Assembly (NCBI RefSeq): GCF_036867415.1 | Contig: NZ_JBAJHU010000002.1 | Location: 1 to 64,000, forward strand | DNA length: 64,000 bases | Source of the DNA: Rossellomorea sp036867415 | Lineage (GTDB): Bacteria; Bacillota; Bacilli; Bacillales; Bacillaceae_B | Reading direction: 5' to 3' | In this document: piece by piece, positions 17,137-25,156 of the stretch | Position numbering within the stretch: position 1 is the first letter of the stretch | Layout of the letters: each line of letters begins with the position of its first letter | Position numbers and translations under genes: made by a program | Notes under the pieces: generated by a model | What the model was told of the DNA's origin: nothing | The model's database searches: none | What the model saw: only the letters and a program-made list of their open reading frames with translations

Positions 17137-18918
17137 TCAAACAACATACTTCTCAGCTTCAACAAGTTTCTCGGACGCTTCACGTTTCACAGCGATTACG
17201 TTGATCGGCGTGTGGCGTGTGAATTTGCGGAGTGCTGAAAGCATCATGCGCAGTGAGTCGCCTTGTTCTGTTGCAACAAGGGTTTCTTTCGCATGAGCTT
17301 CGATTTCATTGAACGCTTCCTGACAGAAGATCTGTGTGTAAAGAAGCTTTTGCTTCGCTTTTTCAGCGCCTTTTTCAAGCGTCTTTTCCGTGCGAAGGAC
17401 CGCTGATTCCATTGCATAGGCATTGGATACGATATCCGCAATGTTCACCAGGATTTCCTGCTCTTTTTCAAGAGCTTTGCCGAACTTCTGGGCAGCTAAT
17501 CCAGCAAGCATCAAGCCTATTTTCTTTGCATTTTTCACAAGATATTTTTCTTGTGCCAGCGGTTCGTCGCCAACCTCTTCAGGCATCAGCATCATTAATT
17601 CTTCCTGAAGCGCCTGCGCTTTTTGCAGCAGCGGCAGTTCACCTTTCATCGCTTTACGCAGGTACGTCCCCGGCACCAGGAGGCGGTTGATTTCATTAGT
17701 TCCTTCGAAAATTCGGTTGATACGGGAGTCGCGGTACATTCTTTCGATTTCATATTCCTGCATGAATCCGTAGCCGCCGTGCAGCTGTACTCCCTCATCC
17801 ACGACGTAGTCCAGCACTTCTGTTGCAAAGAATTTATTCAGTGAACATTCGATTGCATATTCAGCAATTGACTTCGCCACTTCAGTCCCGTTCTTAACTT
17901 CTTCATCAGTCAGCTTACTCATACGGTCTTCGAATAATCCTACAGTACGATATACGGAGCTTTCAGCTGCATATAATTTCGCTGCCATCGTCGACAATTT
18001 TTCTTTCGTCAGGTTGAAAGAAGAGATCGGTGTCTTGAACTGCTGGCGTTGATTCGTATATTTAACAGTTACTTCAAGTGCACGCTTACTTGCGCCGACA
18101 GCTCCCACTCCCAGCTTGTAACGCCCGATATTCAGAATATTGAAGGCAATGATATGGCCTTTTCCAGCCTGGCCGAGAAGGTTCTCGACAGGAATTTCTG
18201 CATCTTCCAAGATCAAAGTTCTCGTTGAAGAACTTTTGATCCCCATTTTCTTTTCTTCAGGCCCTGTCGATACGCCCGGATAGTCTTTTTCAACGATGAA
18301 TGCAGAGAAGTGCTCGCCGTCTATTTTTGCATATACAACGAAGACATCAGAGAATGCTGAGTTTGTGATCCATTGTTTTTCACCATTTAATATATAGTGA
18401 GTGCCCGCTTCGTTCAGTTTCGCTGTCGTTTTCGCACCCAGGGCATCCGAACCTGAGCCAGGCTCTGTCAAAGCATAGGCAGCAAGCTTTTCACCGGTTG
18501 CGAGCGCAGGCAGGTACTTCTGTTTTTGATCTTCGTTTCCGAAAAGAACGATTGGAAGCGAACCGATTCCGACGTGAGCTCCGTGAGAGATGGAGAATCC
18601 GCCTGCACGGGACATTTTTTCTGCAATCAATGCCGAGCTGACTTTATCAAGGCCGATTCCGCCGTATTCTTCCGGTACATCCGCTCCAAGAAGTCCAATC
18701 TCCCCTGCTTCTTTCAATAATCGGACTGAATGATCGAACTCGTGGTTTTCAAGATTATCAATCACAGGTACCACTTCATTCAACACGTAGTCTTCAGTCG
18801 TTTTTGCGATCATTTTTTGCTCATCAGAGTAGTCTTCCGGTGTGAAGACTTGCTCACAGCTCACATCTTCAATTAAAAAACTTCCACCCTTAATCAACTT
18901 GTCTGTTTGATTTGCCAT
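17137..18918 (-). CDS. fadE: Acyl-CoA dehydrogenase FadE
   Basis: 593 residues from ATG 18918, which has AAGGGG at good spacing; an ATG nine bases above lies right against that motif. The acyl-CoA dehydrogenase domain covers about residues 35-430: ALTEPGSGSDALG near 150, KQWITNSAFSDVFVV near 180, the DEGVQLHGGYGFMQEY block with its following YRDSRINRIFEGTNEI near 370-400. A C-terminal helical extension of about 160 residues is typical of FadE-type enzymes. FAD-dependent first step of beta-oxidation. Third gene of fadN-fadA-fadE. Confidence 0.95.
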   Translation of the reverse strand: MANQTDKLIKGGSFLIEDVSCEQVFTPEDYSDEQKMIAKTTEDYVLNEVVPVIDNLENHEFDHSVRLLKEAGEIGLLGADVPEEYGGIGLDKVSSALIAEKMSRAGGFSISHGAHVGIGSLPIVLFGNEDQKQKYLPALATGEKLAAYALTEPGSGSDALGAKTTAKLNEAGTHYILNGEKQWITNSAFSDVFVVYAKIDGEHFSAFIVEKDYPGVSTGPEEKKMGIKSSSTRTLILEDAEIPVENLLGQAGKGHIIAFNILNIGRYKLGVGAVGASKRALEVTVKYTNQRQQFKTPISSFNLTKEKLSTMAAKLYAAESSVYRTVGLFEDRMSKLTDEEVKNGTEVAKSIAEYAIECSLNKFFATEVLDYVVDEGVQLHGGYGFMQEYEIERMYRDSRINRIFEGTNEINRLLVPGTYLRKAMKGELPLLQKAQALQEELMMLMPEEVGDEPLAQEKYLVKNAKKIGLMLAGLAAQKFGKALEKEQEILVNIADIVSNAYAMESAVLRTEKTLEKGAEKAKQKLLYTQIFCQEAFNEIEAHAKETLVATEQGDSLRMMLSALRKFTRHTPINVIAVKREASEKLVEAEKYVV

Positions 18919-18955
18919 TATTGACATCCCCTTAACGTTTTTTATGGAAAGAGAG

Positions 18956-18976
18956 AGGACCCTGTTCGAAGGTCCT
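18956..18976 (-). other. Hairpin between fadA and fadE
   Basis: AGGACC-CTGTTCGAA-GGTCCT forms a 6-bp stem in the 77-bp fadA-fadE gap. On the minus strand a pyrimidine-rich but not pure T tract follows. It may be a weak attenuator or an mRNA processing or stability site that sets fadE level. Confidence 0.45.
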
Positions 18977-18995
18977 TCCCGCTCTGTTTACACCC

Positions 18996-20174
18996 TTAAC
19001 CAATCAGTTCAAAGACACCTGCCGCTCCCATTCCGCCGCCGATGCACATGGTGACGATACCGAATTGCTGGTTGCGCCGCTTCATTTCGTGGAGTAGTGA
19101 CAGAGTCAATTTCGCCCCTGTACAGCCAAGCGGATGACCGAGTGCGATGGCACCGCCGTTCACATTCACCCTGTCTTCGTCGATCCCGAGCTGACGGATG
19201 ACTTGGATGGATTGCGAAGCGAACGCCTCGTTCAGTTCGAATAATCCGATATCAGACAATTCAAGTCCTGCCATTTTCAATGCACGCGGGATGGCTTCAA
19301 CAGGACCGATTCCCATAATTTCAGGGGGAACCCCCGCAACGGCAAAACTTCTGAATTTTGCCATCGGCTGTAGTCCGAGACCATCAGCTTTTTCACGATC
19401 CATCACCATCACGGCTGCTGCTCCGTCACTTGTCTGTGAAGAGTTCCCTGCTGTTACCGACCCTTTCACATTAAAAGCAGGTCGCAATTTAGCAAGGACG
19501 TCGGCACTTGTTGAAGCACGCACGCCTTCGTCTTTAGAGAACTTGAACGTTTTTTCAACCAGCTTGTTATCTTCATTTACTGACCGCTGAACAACATCCA
19601 CCGGGACTATTTCATCATCGAATTTCCCTTCTGAAATCGCTTTTGCCGCTTTCTGATGGCTTCTCACCGCAAATGCATCCTGATCTTCGCGGGAGACGCC
19701 GAATTTCTTCGCCACTTCCTCTGCCGTGTGCCCCATGCTCATGTAGTACTGCGGCGCCGTTTCAGCAAGCTTTGCGTTCGGCCGGACGACGTGGCCCATC
19801 ATGGGCACAAGACTCATGGATTCAGCTCCGCCGGCAATGGCCGTATCTGAATGTCCAAGCATGATTTTTTCTGCTGCAAAGGCAATGGATTGAAGTCCCG
19901 ATGAACAGTAGCGATTGATCGTGATGGCAGGAACTGAATCCGGCAGACCTGCAAGTCCCCCGATATTACGTGCCATATTCAATCCCTGCTCTGCTTCCGG
20001 CATGGCACATCCGATGATCAGATCGTCAATATTCCCTTCGTAGCTCCCTGCACGTTTCAATGTTTCTTTTACGACAAGTGCTCCAAGATCATCCGGCCTC
20101 ACTCCGGCCAGCGACCCTTTCCTTGATTTACCGACTGGTGTTCTGGCACCAGCGACTATGACTGCTTCACGCAT
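18996..20174 (-). CDS. fadA: 3-ketoacyl-CoA thiolase (acetyl-CoA acyltransferase) FadA
   Basis: 392 residues, full-length thiolase. The nucleophilic Cys is in NRYCSSGLQSIAFAAEKI near residue 90, the HPLG histidine in GGAIALGHPLGCTGA near 350 and the second catalytic Cys in MCIGGGMGAAGVFEL near 380. It cleaves 3-ketoacyl-CoA to acetyl-CoA plus the shortened acyl-CoA. It is 34 bp below fadN. Confidence 0.96.
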   Translation of the reverse strand: MREAVIVAGARTPVGKSRKGSLAGVRPDDLGALVVKETLKRAGSYEGNIDDLIIGCAMPEAEQGLNMARNIGGLAGLPDSVPAITINRYCSSGLQSIAFAAEKIMLGHSDTAIAGGAESMSLVPMMGHVVRPNAKLAETAPQYYMSMGHTAEEVAKKFGVSREDQDAFAVRSHQKAAKAISEGKFDDEIVPVDVVQRSVNEDNKLVEKTFKFSKDEGVRASTSADVLAKLRPAFNVKGSVTAGNSSQTSDGAAAVMVMDREKADGLGLQPMAKFRSFAVAGVPPEIMGIGPVEAIPRALKMAGLELSDIGLFELNEAFASQSIQVIRQLGIDEDRVNVNGGAIALGHPLGCTGAKLTLSLLHEMKRRNQQFGIVTMCIGGGMGAAGVFELIG

Positions 20175-20208
20175 GATGTTTCCCCCGCTTTCTGGATTGG
20201 TTTATAGG

Positions 20209-22593
20209 CTAGTTGCGTAATGGCTTTCCTTTCACGAGCATATGCTGCATCCGCTGCTGTGACTTCGGCTGGGCGATCAGGCTCAGGAATGCTTCTCTCT
20301 CAAGGTCCAATAAATATTGTTCGTCGACTTCTGTTCCGAATGGCACTTTTCCGCCGGCAATCACATAGGCCAGTTTCTTGGCAATCAAGAGATCATGTTC
20401 GGAAATGAATCCTGATTGATACATCGACTGTGCTCCCAGCAGCAATGTGCCGTATCCCGTTTCACCTACAACCGGCACCTTCTTGCGGATCGGGGCTTTG
20501 TATCCTCGTTCATACAGCGACAGTGCCGCCTGCTTCGCATCATATAATAAGTGATCGCCGTTCACGCTCACTCCATCTGCTTTATTCAGAAAGTTGTTGT
20601 CCCTTGCTTCATCTCCTGAAGTCGATACCTTCGCCATGGCAATTGTTTCGAATACTTTGTTCGCAACCTTTTGCAGGTCGAACTCAACACCATTTGGAAG
20701 GTTCGCTAAATGCTTCATATAAAGTTCCTTGTTTCCGCCTCCGCCAGGGATCAATCCGACTCCGACTTCCACAAGTCCCATATACGTCTCCATCGATGCC
20801 TGGATGTGGGCTGCCGGCAGGCATACTTCACTTCCCCCGCCCAGGGTCATGCCGAATGGTGCTGACACAACCGGCTTCGATGAATACTTGATCTTCATCA
20901 TTGCCTGCTGGAAATGACGGACGACCATATCAATTTCAAAAACATTATCATCTTGTGCTTCCATCAGGATCATCGCCAGATTGGCACCTACACAGAAGTT
21001 CTTCGACTGATTGCCGATGACCAGACCTTTAAAGTTCTTCTCCACTTCATCAACCGCAAAATTGATCATCTGGATGATGTCCAGGCCGATGGCGTTATTT
21101 TGAGAGTGGAATTCAAGCAATGCCACACCGTTACCGATGTCTATCAGGCTTGCACCTGTATTTTTCTTGATAAGTTTTCCTTGTTTTTTCAGAAGCTTCA
21201 AATCGATCACTTTAGGGTTGCGTTCCACATGCCTGTATTCCCCATTATGGTAGAAAAATAATTCTCCCTCTTCTTCTTTATAGAAATGGGTGTGGCCAGC
21301 CTCGAGCATTTCTTCCACCCATTGAGGAACAGAGACCCCGTCTTCCTTCATCCGTGAGACAGATTTCCCTACGCCAATCGCATCCCACGTTTCAAAAGGT
21401 CCGAGTTCCCATCCGAATCCCCATCTCATCGCGCGGTCGATGGCAACGATATCATCCGCGATTTCCCCGTGGAGTTTTGCAGAATAGGTCAGGACGGGAG
21501 ATAAGATGTTCCATAAAAGAGTGCCTGCTTGATCCTTGGCATACACCAAGGATTTGATTTTATTTGGAAGTCCCTTTTCATTCCTGCTCATTTCGATAGA
21601 TGCTGTCTTCAGCTTATTACGCGGCTGATATTCAAGTGTATCTGTATTTAATTCAAGAATTTCCTTCCCCTGCTTCAGGAAGAAACCCTGTCCGCTCTTG
21701 CTTCCCAGCCAGCCGTTCTTAAGCATTTTCTGCATGAAAGCAGGTACCTCGAAAACGTTTTTTTCTTCCCCATCCACCTGGTCATAGACGTTCTTCGCAA
21801 CGTGGGCGAATGTATCAAGCCCGACTACATCCAATGTGCGGAATGTCGCACTCTTCGGTCTGCCGATCGCCGGACCTGTGATCGAATCCACTTCACCTAC
21901 ACTGTAGCCGCCTTTAAGCATCTCCTGCACAGTGACAAGCAAGCCGTACGTTCCAATTCGGTTGGCGATGAAGTTCGGGGTATCCTTTGCCAGTACAACG
22001 CCTTTTCCAAGGACATCTTCACCGAAGACTTTCATGAACTCCACTACGTCCGAATCGGTCTTCCCTGTCGGAATCACTTCAAGAAGCTTCAGGTAGCGGG
22101 GAGGATTAAAGAAGTGGGTTCCAAGGAAGTGCTTCTGGAAATCCTCAGAACGGCCTTCTATCATTGCTTCGACAGAGATCCCCGATGTATTGGAGCTGAC
22201 GATGCTCCCCTGTTTTCGGTAACTTTCAACCTGTTCGAATACTTTTTTCTTAATGTCAAGATTCTCCACGACCACTTCGATGATCCAATCGCACTCCCCG
22301 ATTTTTTCCATATCATCTTCAAAATTCCCTGCGGTAATCAGAGATAGATTTTGTTTTGATGTTAGAGGAGCAGGTTTTTGCTTCAATAATTTTTTTAAAG
22401 CGTTTTCAGTTAATCTGTTGCGAAACGCTTTGCTTTCTTCTGCCAGACCCTTTGCTTTATCTTCGTCCGTTAATTCACGCGGTACGATGTCTAGTAACAT
22501 AGTCGGGATGCCGATATTCGCTAAATGAGCGGCTATTCCCGAACCCATAACTCCTGATCCCAGCACTGCTGCTTTCTGAATTCTGCGAGTCAA
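20209..22593 (-). CDS. fadN: 3-hydroxyacyl-CoA dehydrogenase / enoyl-CoA hydratase FadN
   Basis: 794 residues. The N-terminal NAD-binding Rossmann motif is VLGSGVMGSGIAAHLA near residue 10, with the dehydrogenase HFFNPPRYLKLLEVIP near 165 and a C-terminal dehydrogenase domain near 280-420. The crotonase-like hydratase domain occupies the C-terminal half (FGMTLGGGSEVCLPA near 600, GVGLIPGGGGNKE near 640). Order is dehydrogenase first, the reverse of E. coli FadB. The start codon is TTG at 22593 with AAAGGGGG 8 bases above. First gene of the operon, below a FadR box. Confidence 0.95.
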   Translation of the reverse strand: MTRRIQKAAVLGSGVMGSGIAAHLANIGIPTMLLDIVPRELTDEDKAKGLAEESKAFRNRLTENALKKLLKQKPAPLTSKQNLSLITAGNFEDDMEKIGECDWIIEVVVENLDIKKKVFEQVESYRKQGSIVSSNTSGISVEAMIEGRSEDFQKHFLGTHFFNPPRYLKLLEVIPTGKTDSDVVEFMKVFGEDVLGKGVVLAKDTPNFIANRIGTYGLLVTVQEMLKGGYSVGEVDSITGPAIGRPKSATFRTLDVVGLDTFAHVAKNVYDQVDGEEKNVFEVPAFMQKMLKNGWLGSKSGQGFFLKQGKEILELNTDTLEYQPRNKLKTASIEMSRNEKGLPNKIKSLVYAKDQAGTLLWNILSPVLTYSAKLHGEIADDIVAIDRAMRWGFGWELGPFETWDAIGVGKSVSRMKEDGVSVPQWVEEMLEAGHTHFYKEEEGELFFYHNGEYRHVERNPKVIDLKLLKKQGKLIKKNTGASLIDIGNGVALLEFHSQNNAIGLDIIQMINFAVDEVEKNFKGLVIGNQSKNFCVGANLAMILMEAQDDNVFEIDMVVRHFQQAMMKIKYSSKPVVSAPFGMTLGGGSEVCLPAAHIQASMETYMGLVEVGVGLIPGGGGNKELYMKHLANLPNGVEFDLQKVANKVFETIAMAKVSTSGDEARDNNFLNKADGVSVNGDHLLYDAKQAALSLYERGYKAPIRKKVPVVGETGYGTLLLGAQSMYQSGFISEHDLLIAKKLAYVIAGGKVPFGTEVDEQYLLDLEREAFLSLIAQPKSQQRMQHMLVKGKPLRN

Positions 22594-22681
22594 TGTGATT
22601 TCCCCCTTTGTTGGAACTGATATTGATTTCTTTACAACCTATTTTGATTGGATGTGAAGATTTGAGATGTTTGGACAACTT

Positions 22682-22699
22682 TGAATGAATACTCATTCA
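22682..22699. promoter_or_regulatory. FadR operator upstream of fadN
   Basis: TGAATGAATACTCATTCA has perfect 7-base inverted arms (TGAATGA, TCATTCA) and matches the Bacillus FadR (YsiA) box consensus TGAATGANTANTCATTCA. It lies 89 bp above the fadN start. FadR represses until long-chain acyl-CoA binds it, so the operon should be induced by fatty acids. Confidence 0.92.
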
Positions 22700-22867
22700 T
22701 TTTTTACTCAAAAAAAAGACTCAAGTGAGTTTCTGTTATCTATAATATATCGGATTTTCTAAAATATCGCAATATTTAAACGTTTAAAAATGAATAATTT
22801 TTACAAAAAAATTTCAAGTCATAAACTTCTTCCTTCTGGGACAATTTATAAATGGAGGTGTTTTTTC

Positions 22868-23002
22868 ATGGCGAAACGCAAAAAAGATCCTTCAAGAGCA
22901 GGAGTGAGTGCTGCCAGCATTAAAGGCGACGCCGGTCCGACAGTCGAAGCGGACGGCGCCGGTAAGGTAAACAGTCAAAATAATCAATTCAAGAAGCAAT
23001 AG
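22868..23002 (+). CDS. yuzL: YuzL-like small protein
   Basis: 44 residues from ATG 22868, with TGGAGGTG upstream; earlier in-frame codons have no ribosome site. Very hydrophilic, begins MAKRKKDPSRAGVSAAS and resembles B. subtilis YuzL, which occupies the same place next to fadN. Function unknown. It reads away from the fad operon, so the 274-bp gap holds divergent promoters. Confidence 0.8.
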   Translation: MAKRKKDPSRAGVSAASIKGDAGPTVEADGAGKVNSQNNQFKKQ

Positions 23003-23007
23003 CGGAT

Positions 23008-23044
23008 GATCACAGGTGTCCCTGACGGCGCCTGTGATCATTTT
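23008..23044 (+). terminator. Terminator of yuzL
   Basis: GATCACAGG and CCTGTGATC form a perfect 9-bp stem followed by ATTTTTG, five bases below the stop codon. Confidence 0.85.
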
Positions 23045-23277
23045 TGCCATTTAGGCGCACTGTTCCTACCCTCCTTCGTAGCGGGTCCTTCGTTTCCTGC
23101 CGTTACAATGAGCTTTAAAAAACAATGTATTGAAATGCAGAAATTAACTTTGCTTCCCCGTACGTTTTCGAGTAAACTTAGTATATTGCTTTCAGTTGTC
23201 AGACCTCCTACTTTAATGAGCAGGGAGTCGACAAGCGGCTATTTTTGATAACGTTTACAGATAAGGGGAGAATTACG

Positions 23278-23907
23278 ATGATGCTTCGAAGATCAGCATT
23301 TTTTACTGTAGGATTGTTCATTTTGACGATGGGTGTATCGTTGATCATTAAATCAGGGCTTGGCGCTTCTGCATGGGATGCCCTTGCAGTGGGTCAGTCG
23401 AAGATGTTTGATATTACAGTCGGCACAGCAGTGTTCACCAACGGGATCGTGCTGATCGCCCTCAATGCCATCATTATGAAAAAGAGACCTGATGTGCTGG
23501 CGACGCTGACGATCTTTGTCATTGGATTATTGATTGATTTCTGGTTATTGATTATCTTAAGTGATTTTGCTCCTGTTATGATGGTCAATCAATTCATCGC
23601 ACTTGGAATCGGTATCCTTACAGTCGGTCTTGGTGTCGCGATCTACTTGCAGGCGAAGTTTCCTGCCAGCCCAATGGACACGCTTATGGTGGCCATTCAT
23701 ACGAGATTCGGCTTGAACCTCCGCAATTCCAGGATCATCAGTGAAGGATTTGCCTTAACACTTGCATTCCTGTTCAAAGGGGATATCGGCATCGGCACAA
23801 TCCTCGTGACTGTACTATTAGGCTTTGTCGTTCAGTTCATGTATCCGATCTTCGAGCAATTATTTGAGAAAAAGTCAATTCCCAAAGCAGCTGTATCTGC
23901 TGAATAA
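23278..23907 (+). CDS. YczE/YyaS/YitT-family integral membrane protein
   Basis: 209 residues from ATG 23278, which has AAGGGGAG seven bases above; the open frame begins 33 bases earlier. Five membrane segments are predicted, and family blocks are GVSLIIKSGLGASAWDALAVG near residue 20 and AKFPASPMDTLMVAIH near 128. In B. subtilis YczE affects surfactin and bacillaene production by an unknown mechanism. Substrate is unknown. Monocistronic, with its own terminator. Confidence 0.8.
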   Translation: MMLRRSAFFTVGLFILTMGVSLIIKSGLGASAWDALAVGQSKMFDITVGTAVFTNGIVLIALNAIIMKKRPDVLATLTIFVIGLLIDFWLLIILSDFAPVMMVNQFIALGIGILTVGLGVAIYLQAKFPASPMDTLMVAIHTRFGLNLRNSRIISEGFALTLAFLFKGDIGIGTILVTVLLGFVVQFMYPIFEQLFEKKSIPKAAVSAE

Positions 23908-23912
23908 ACAGC

Positions 23913-23946
23913 AAAAGGATGAAATCCAATCGATTTCATCCTTTTT
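23913..23946 (+). terminator. Terminator of the YczE-like gene
   Basis: AAAAGGATGAAAT and ATTTCATCCTTTT form a 13-bp stem with a T-run, just below the stop codon. Confidence 0.9.
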
Positions 23947-24040
23947 TAATACAACTATCCGCAGCCCCTTTTTATATTAAATACAAGCTGAAAAGTGATA
24001 AGATAAATCTATTATTCTATTTCATTTAGGAGCGTAATGT

Positions 24041-24988
24041 ATGCTGCAGGTTCTGAATAAAAAACTGGAGAAGCTTATGCCGTTCATCACACCTTCTTCG
24101 GTTGTGATCGGTGTGTTTTTTGCTCAATATTTATCGTCTTTCACTTACATCGTGCCTTGGGTATTTGCCTTCATGACTTTTTCGGGCAGCCTGAGTTCAA
24201 ATTTCAATTCACTTCAAAGGGCTTTTAAATTTCCGCTTCCGCTGTTGACAGCCTTGCTGATCCTCCATATCATCATGCCGCTGTGGGCTTTCGGTATGGG
24301 AAGCATCGCATTTCCCGGAGATGGGCTGACGGTAACAGGTTTGCTGCTTGCCATGGTGATTCCGACCGGGATAACCAGCTTTGTCTGGGTGACCATCTAT
24401 AAAGGGAACATCGGTCTCGCCCTTTCCATCATTTTGGTCGATACCATCCTTTCCCCTTTCATTGTTCCTGCCAGCCTTTCCCTGATCGTCGGGCAAAAAG
24501 TTGAAATGAACAGCTGGAGCATCATGAGCGGGTTGGTATGGATGGTGGTGATCCCGTCAATCGCCGGCATGCTTTGCAATCATCTGACGAAGGGGACCAT
24601 CAAAGAGACTGTGGGCAGATGCCTCTCCCCTTTTTCCAAAATCGGCATAGGGGTTGTGGTAGCCATCAACAGCTCTGCTGTTGCACCCTATTTATTGGAG
24701 CTTAGCTGGAAGCTGTTCCTCATCGCTTTTGTTGTGTTGTTCATTGCCTTTTCGGGATTCGCCATCGCCTGGCTGCTCGGAACGCTTTTCAAACAATCGA
24801 GGGAAACGAAAGCGAGTCTTCTGTTCACTGGGGGAATGAGAAACATCAGTGCGGGAGCAGTCATTGCCGTACAATACTTTCCGGCGGCTGTTGCGGTCCC
24901 GGTCGTGATCGGCATGCTCTTCCAGCAGGTCCTCGCCTCCCTGTTCGGCTTTTTGTTCCACCGTCATGAGTTGAAAATGAAAGCATAA
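24041..24988 (+). CDS. Bile acid:sodium symporter (BASS) family transporter
   Basis: 315 residues, hydrophobic throughout, with nine or ten membrane segments. FMTFSGSLSSNFNSL near residue 45 and MRNISAGAVIAVQYFP near 265 correspond to the BASS family substrate and sodium-binding helices. It resembles the B. subtilis YocS group. Bacterial members carry organic acids or amino-acid precursors such as pantoate; the cargo here is not known. Runs towards the antiporter gene, with a shared terminator between. Confidence 0.8.
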   Translation: MLQVLNKKLEKLMPFITPSSVVIGVFFAQYLSSFTYIVPWVFAFMTFSGSLSSNFNSLQRAFKFPLPLLTALLILHIIMPLWAFGMGSIAFPGDGLTVTGLLLAMVIPTGITSFVWVTIYKGNIGLALSIILVDTILSPFIVPASLSLIVGQKVEMNSWSIMSGLVWMVVIPSIAGMLCNHLTKGTIKETVGRCLSPFSKIGIGVVVAINSSAVAPYLLELSWKLFLIAFVVLFIAFSGFAIAWLLGTLFKQSRETKASLLFTGGMRNISAGAVIAVQYFPAAVAVPVVIGMLFQQVLASLFGFLFHRHELKMKA

Positions 24989-24990
24989 TA

Positions 24991-25102
24991 CGAAAAGTGG
25001 AAGCGCCTTGTTAAGCCCCGACATAGACGTTTTAAGGCTGGCCGGTGACTTCATTGGGCGGACTGGAAGTCTCGAGGGGCTGGGCAATGGTGCCTGGCCA
25101 TT
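24991..25102. repeat. Long imperfect hairpin repeat (AAGCGCC...CCCCGACA family)
   Basis: A left arm GAAGCGCCTTGTTAAGCCCC and a right arm GAGGGGCTGGGCAATGGTGCCT are imperfect inverted copies. The left arm looks like the short hairpin repeats seen between genes in several Bacillaceae (recollection, not searched). It is related in plan to the 125-bp unit at 50.8 kb but differs in sequence. Confidence 0.6.
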
Positions 25103-25126
25103 TCTCAAAATATGTCTTGTCATTCA

Positions 25127-25156
25127 AAAAAGGACCTGATCACAGGTCCTTTTTTG
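25127..25156. terminator. Bidirectional terminator between convergent transporter genes
   Basis: AAAAAAGGACCTG and CAGGTCCTTTTTT form a near-perfect palindrome with A- and T-runs at either end. It serves the BASS gene rightward and the antiporter leftward. The last codons of the antiporter lie inside it. Confidence 0.9.
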
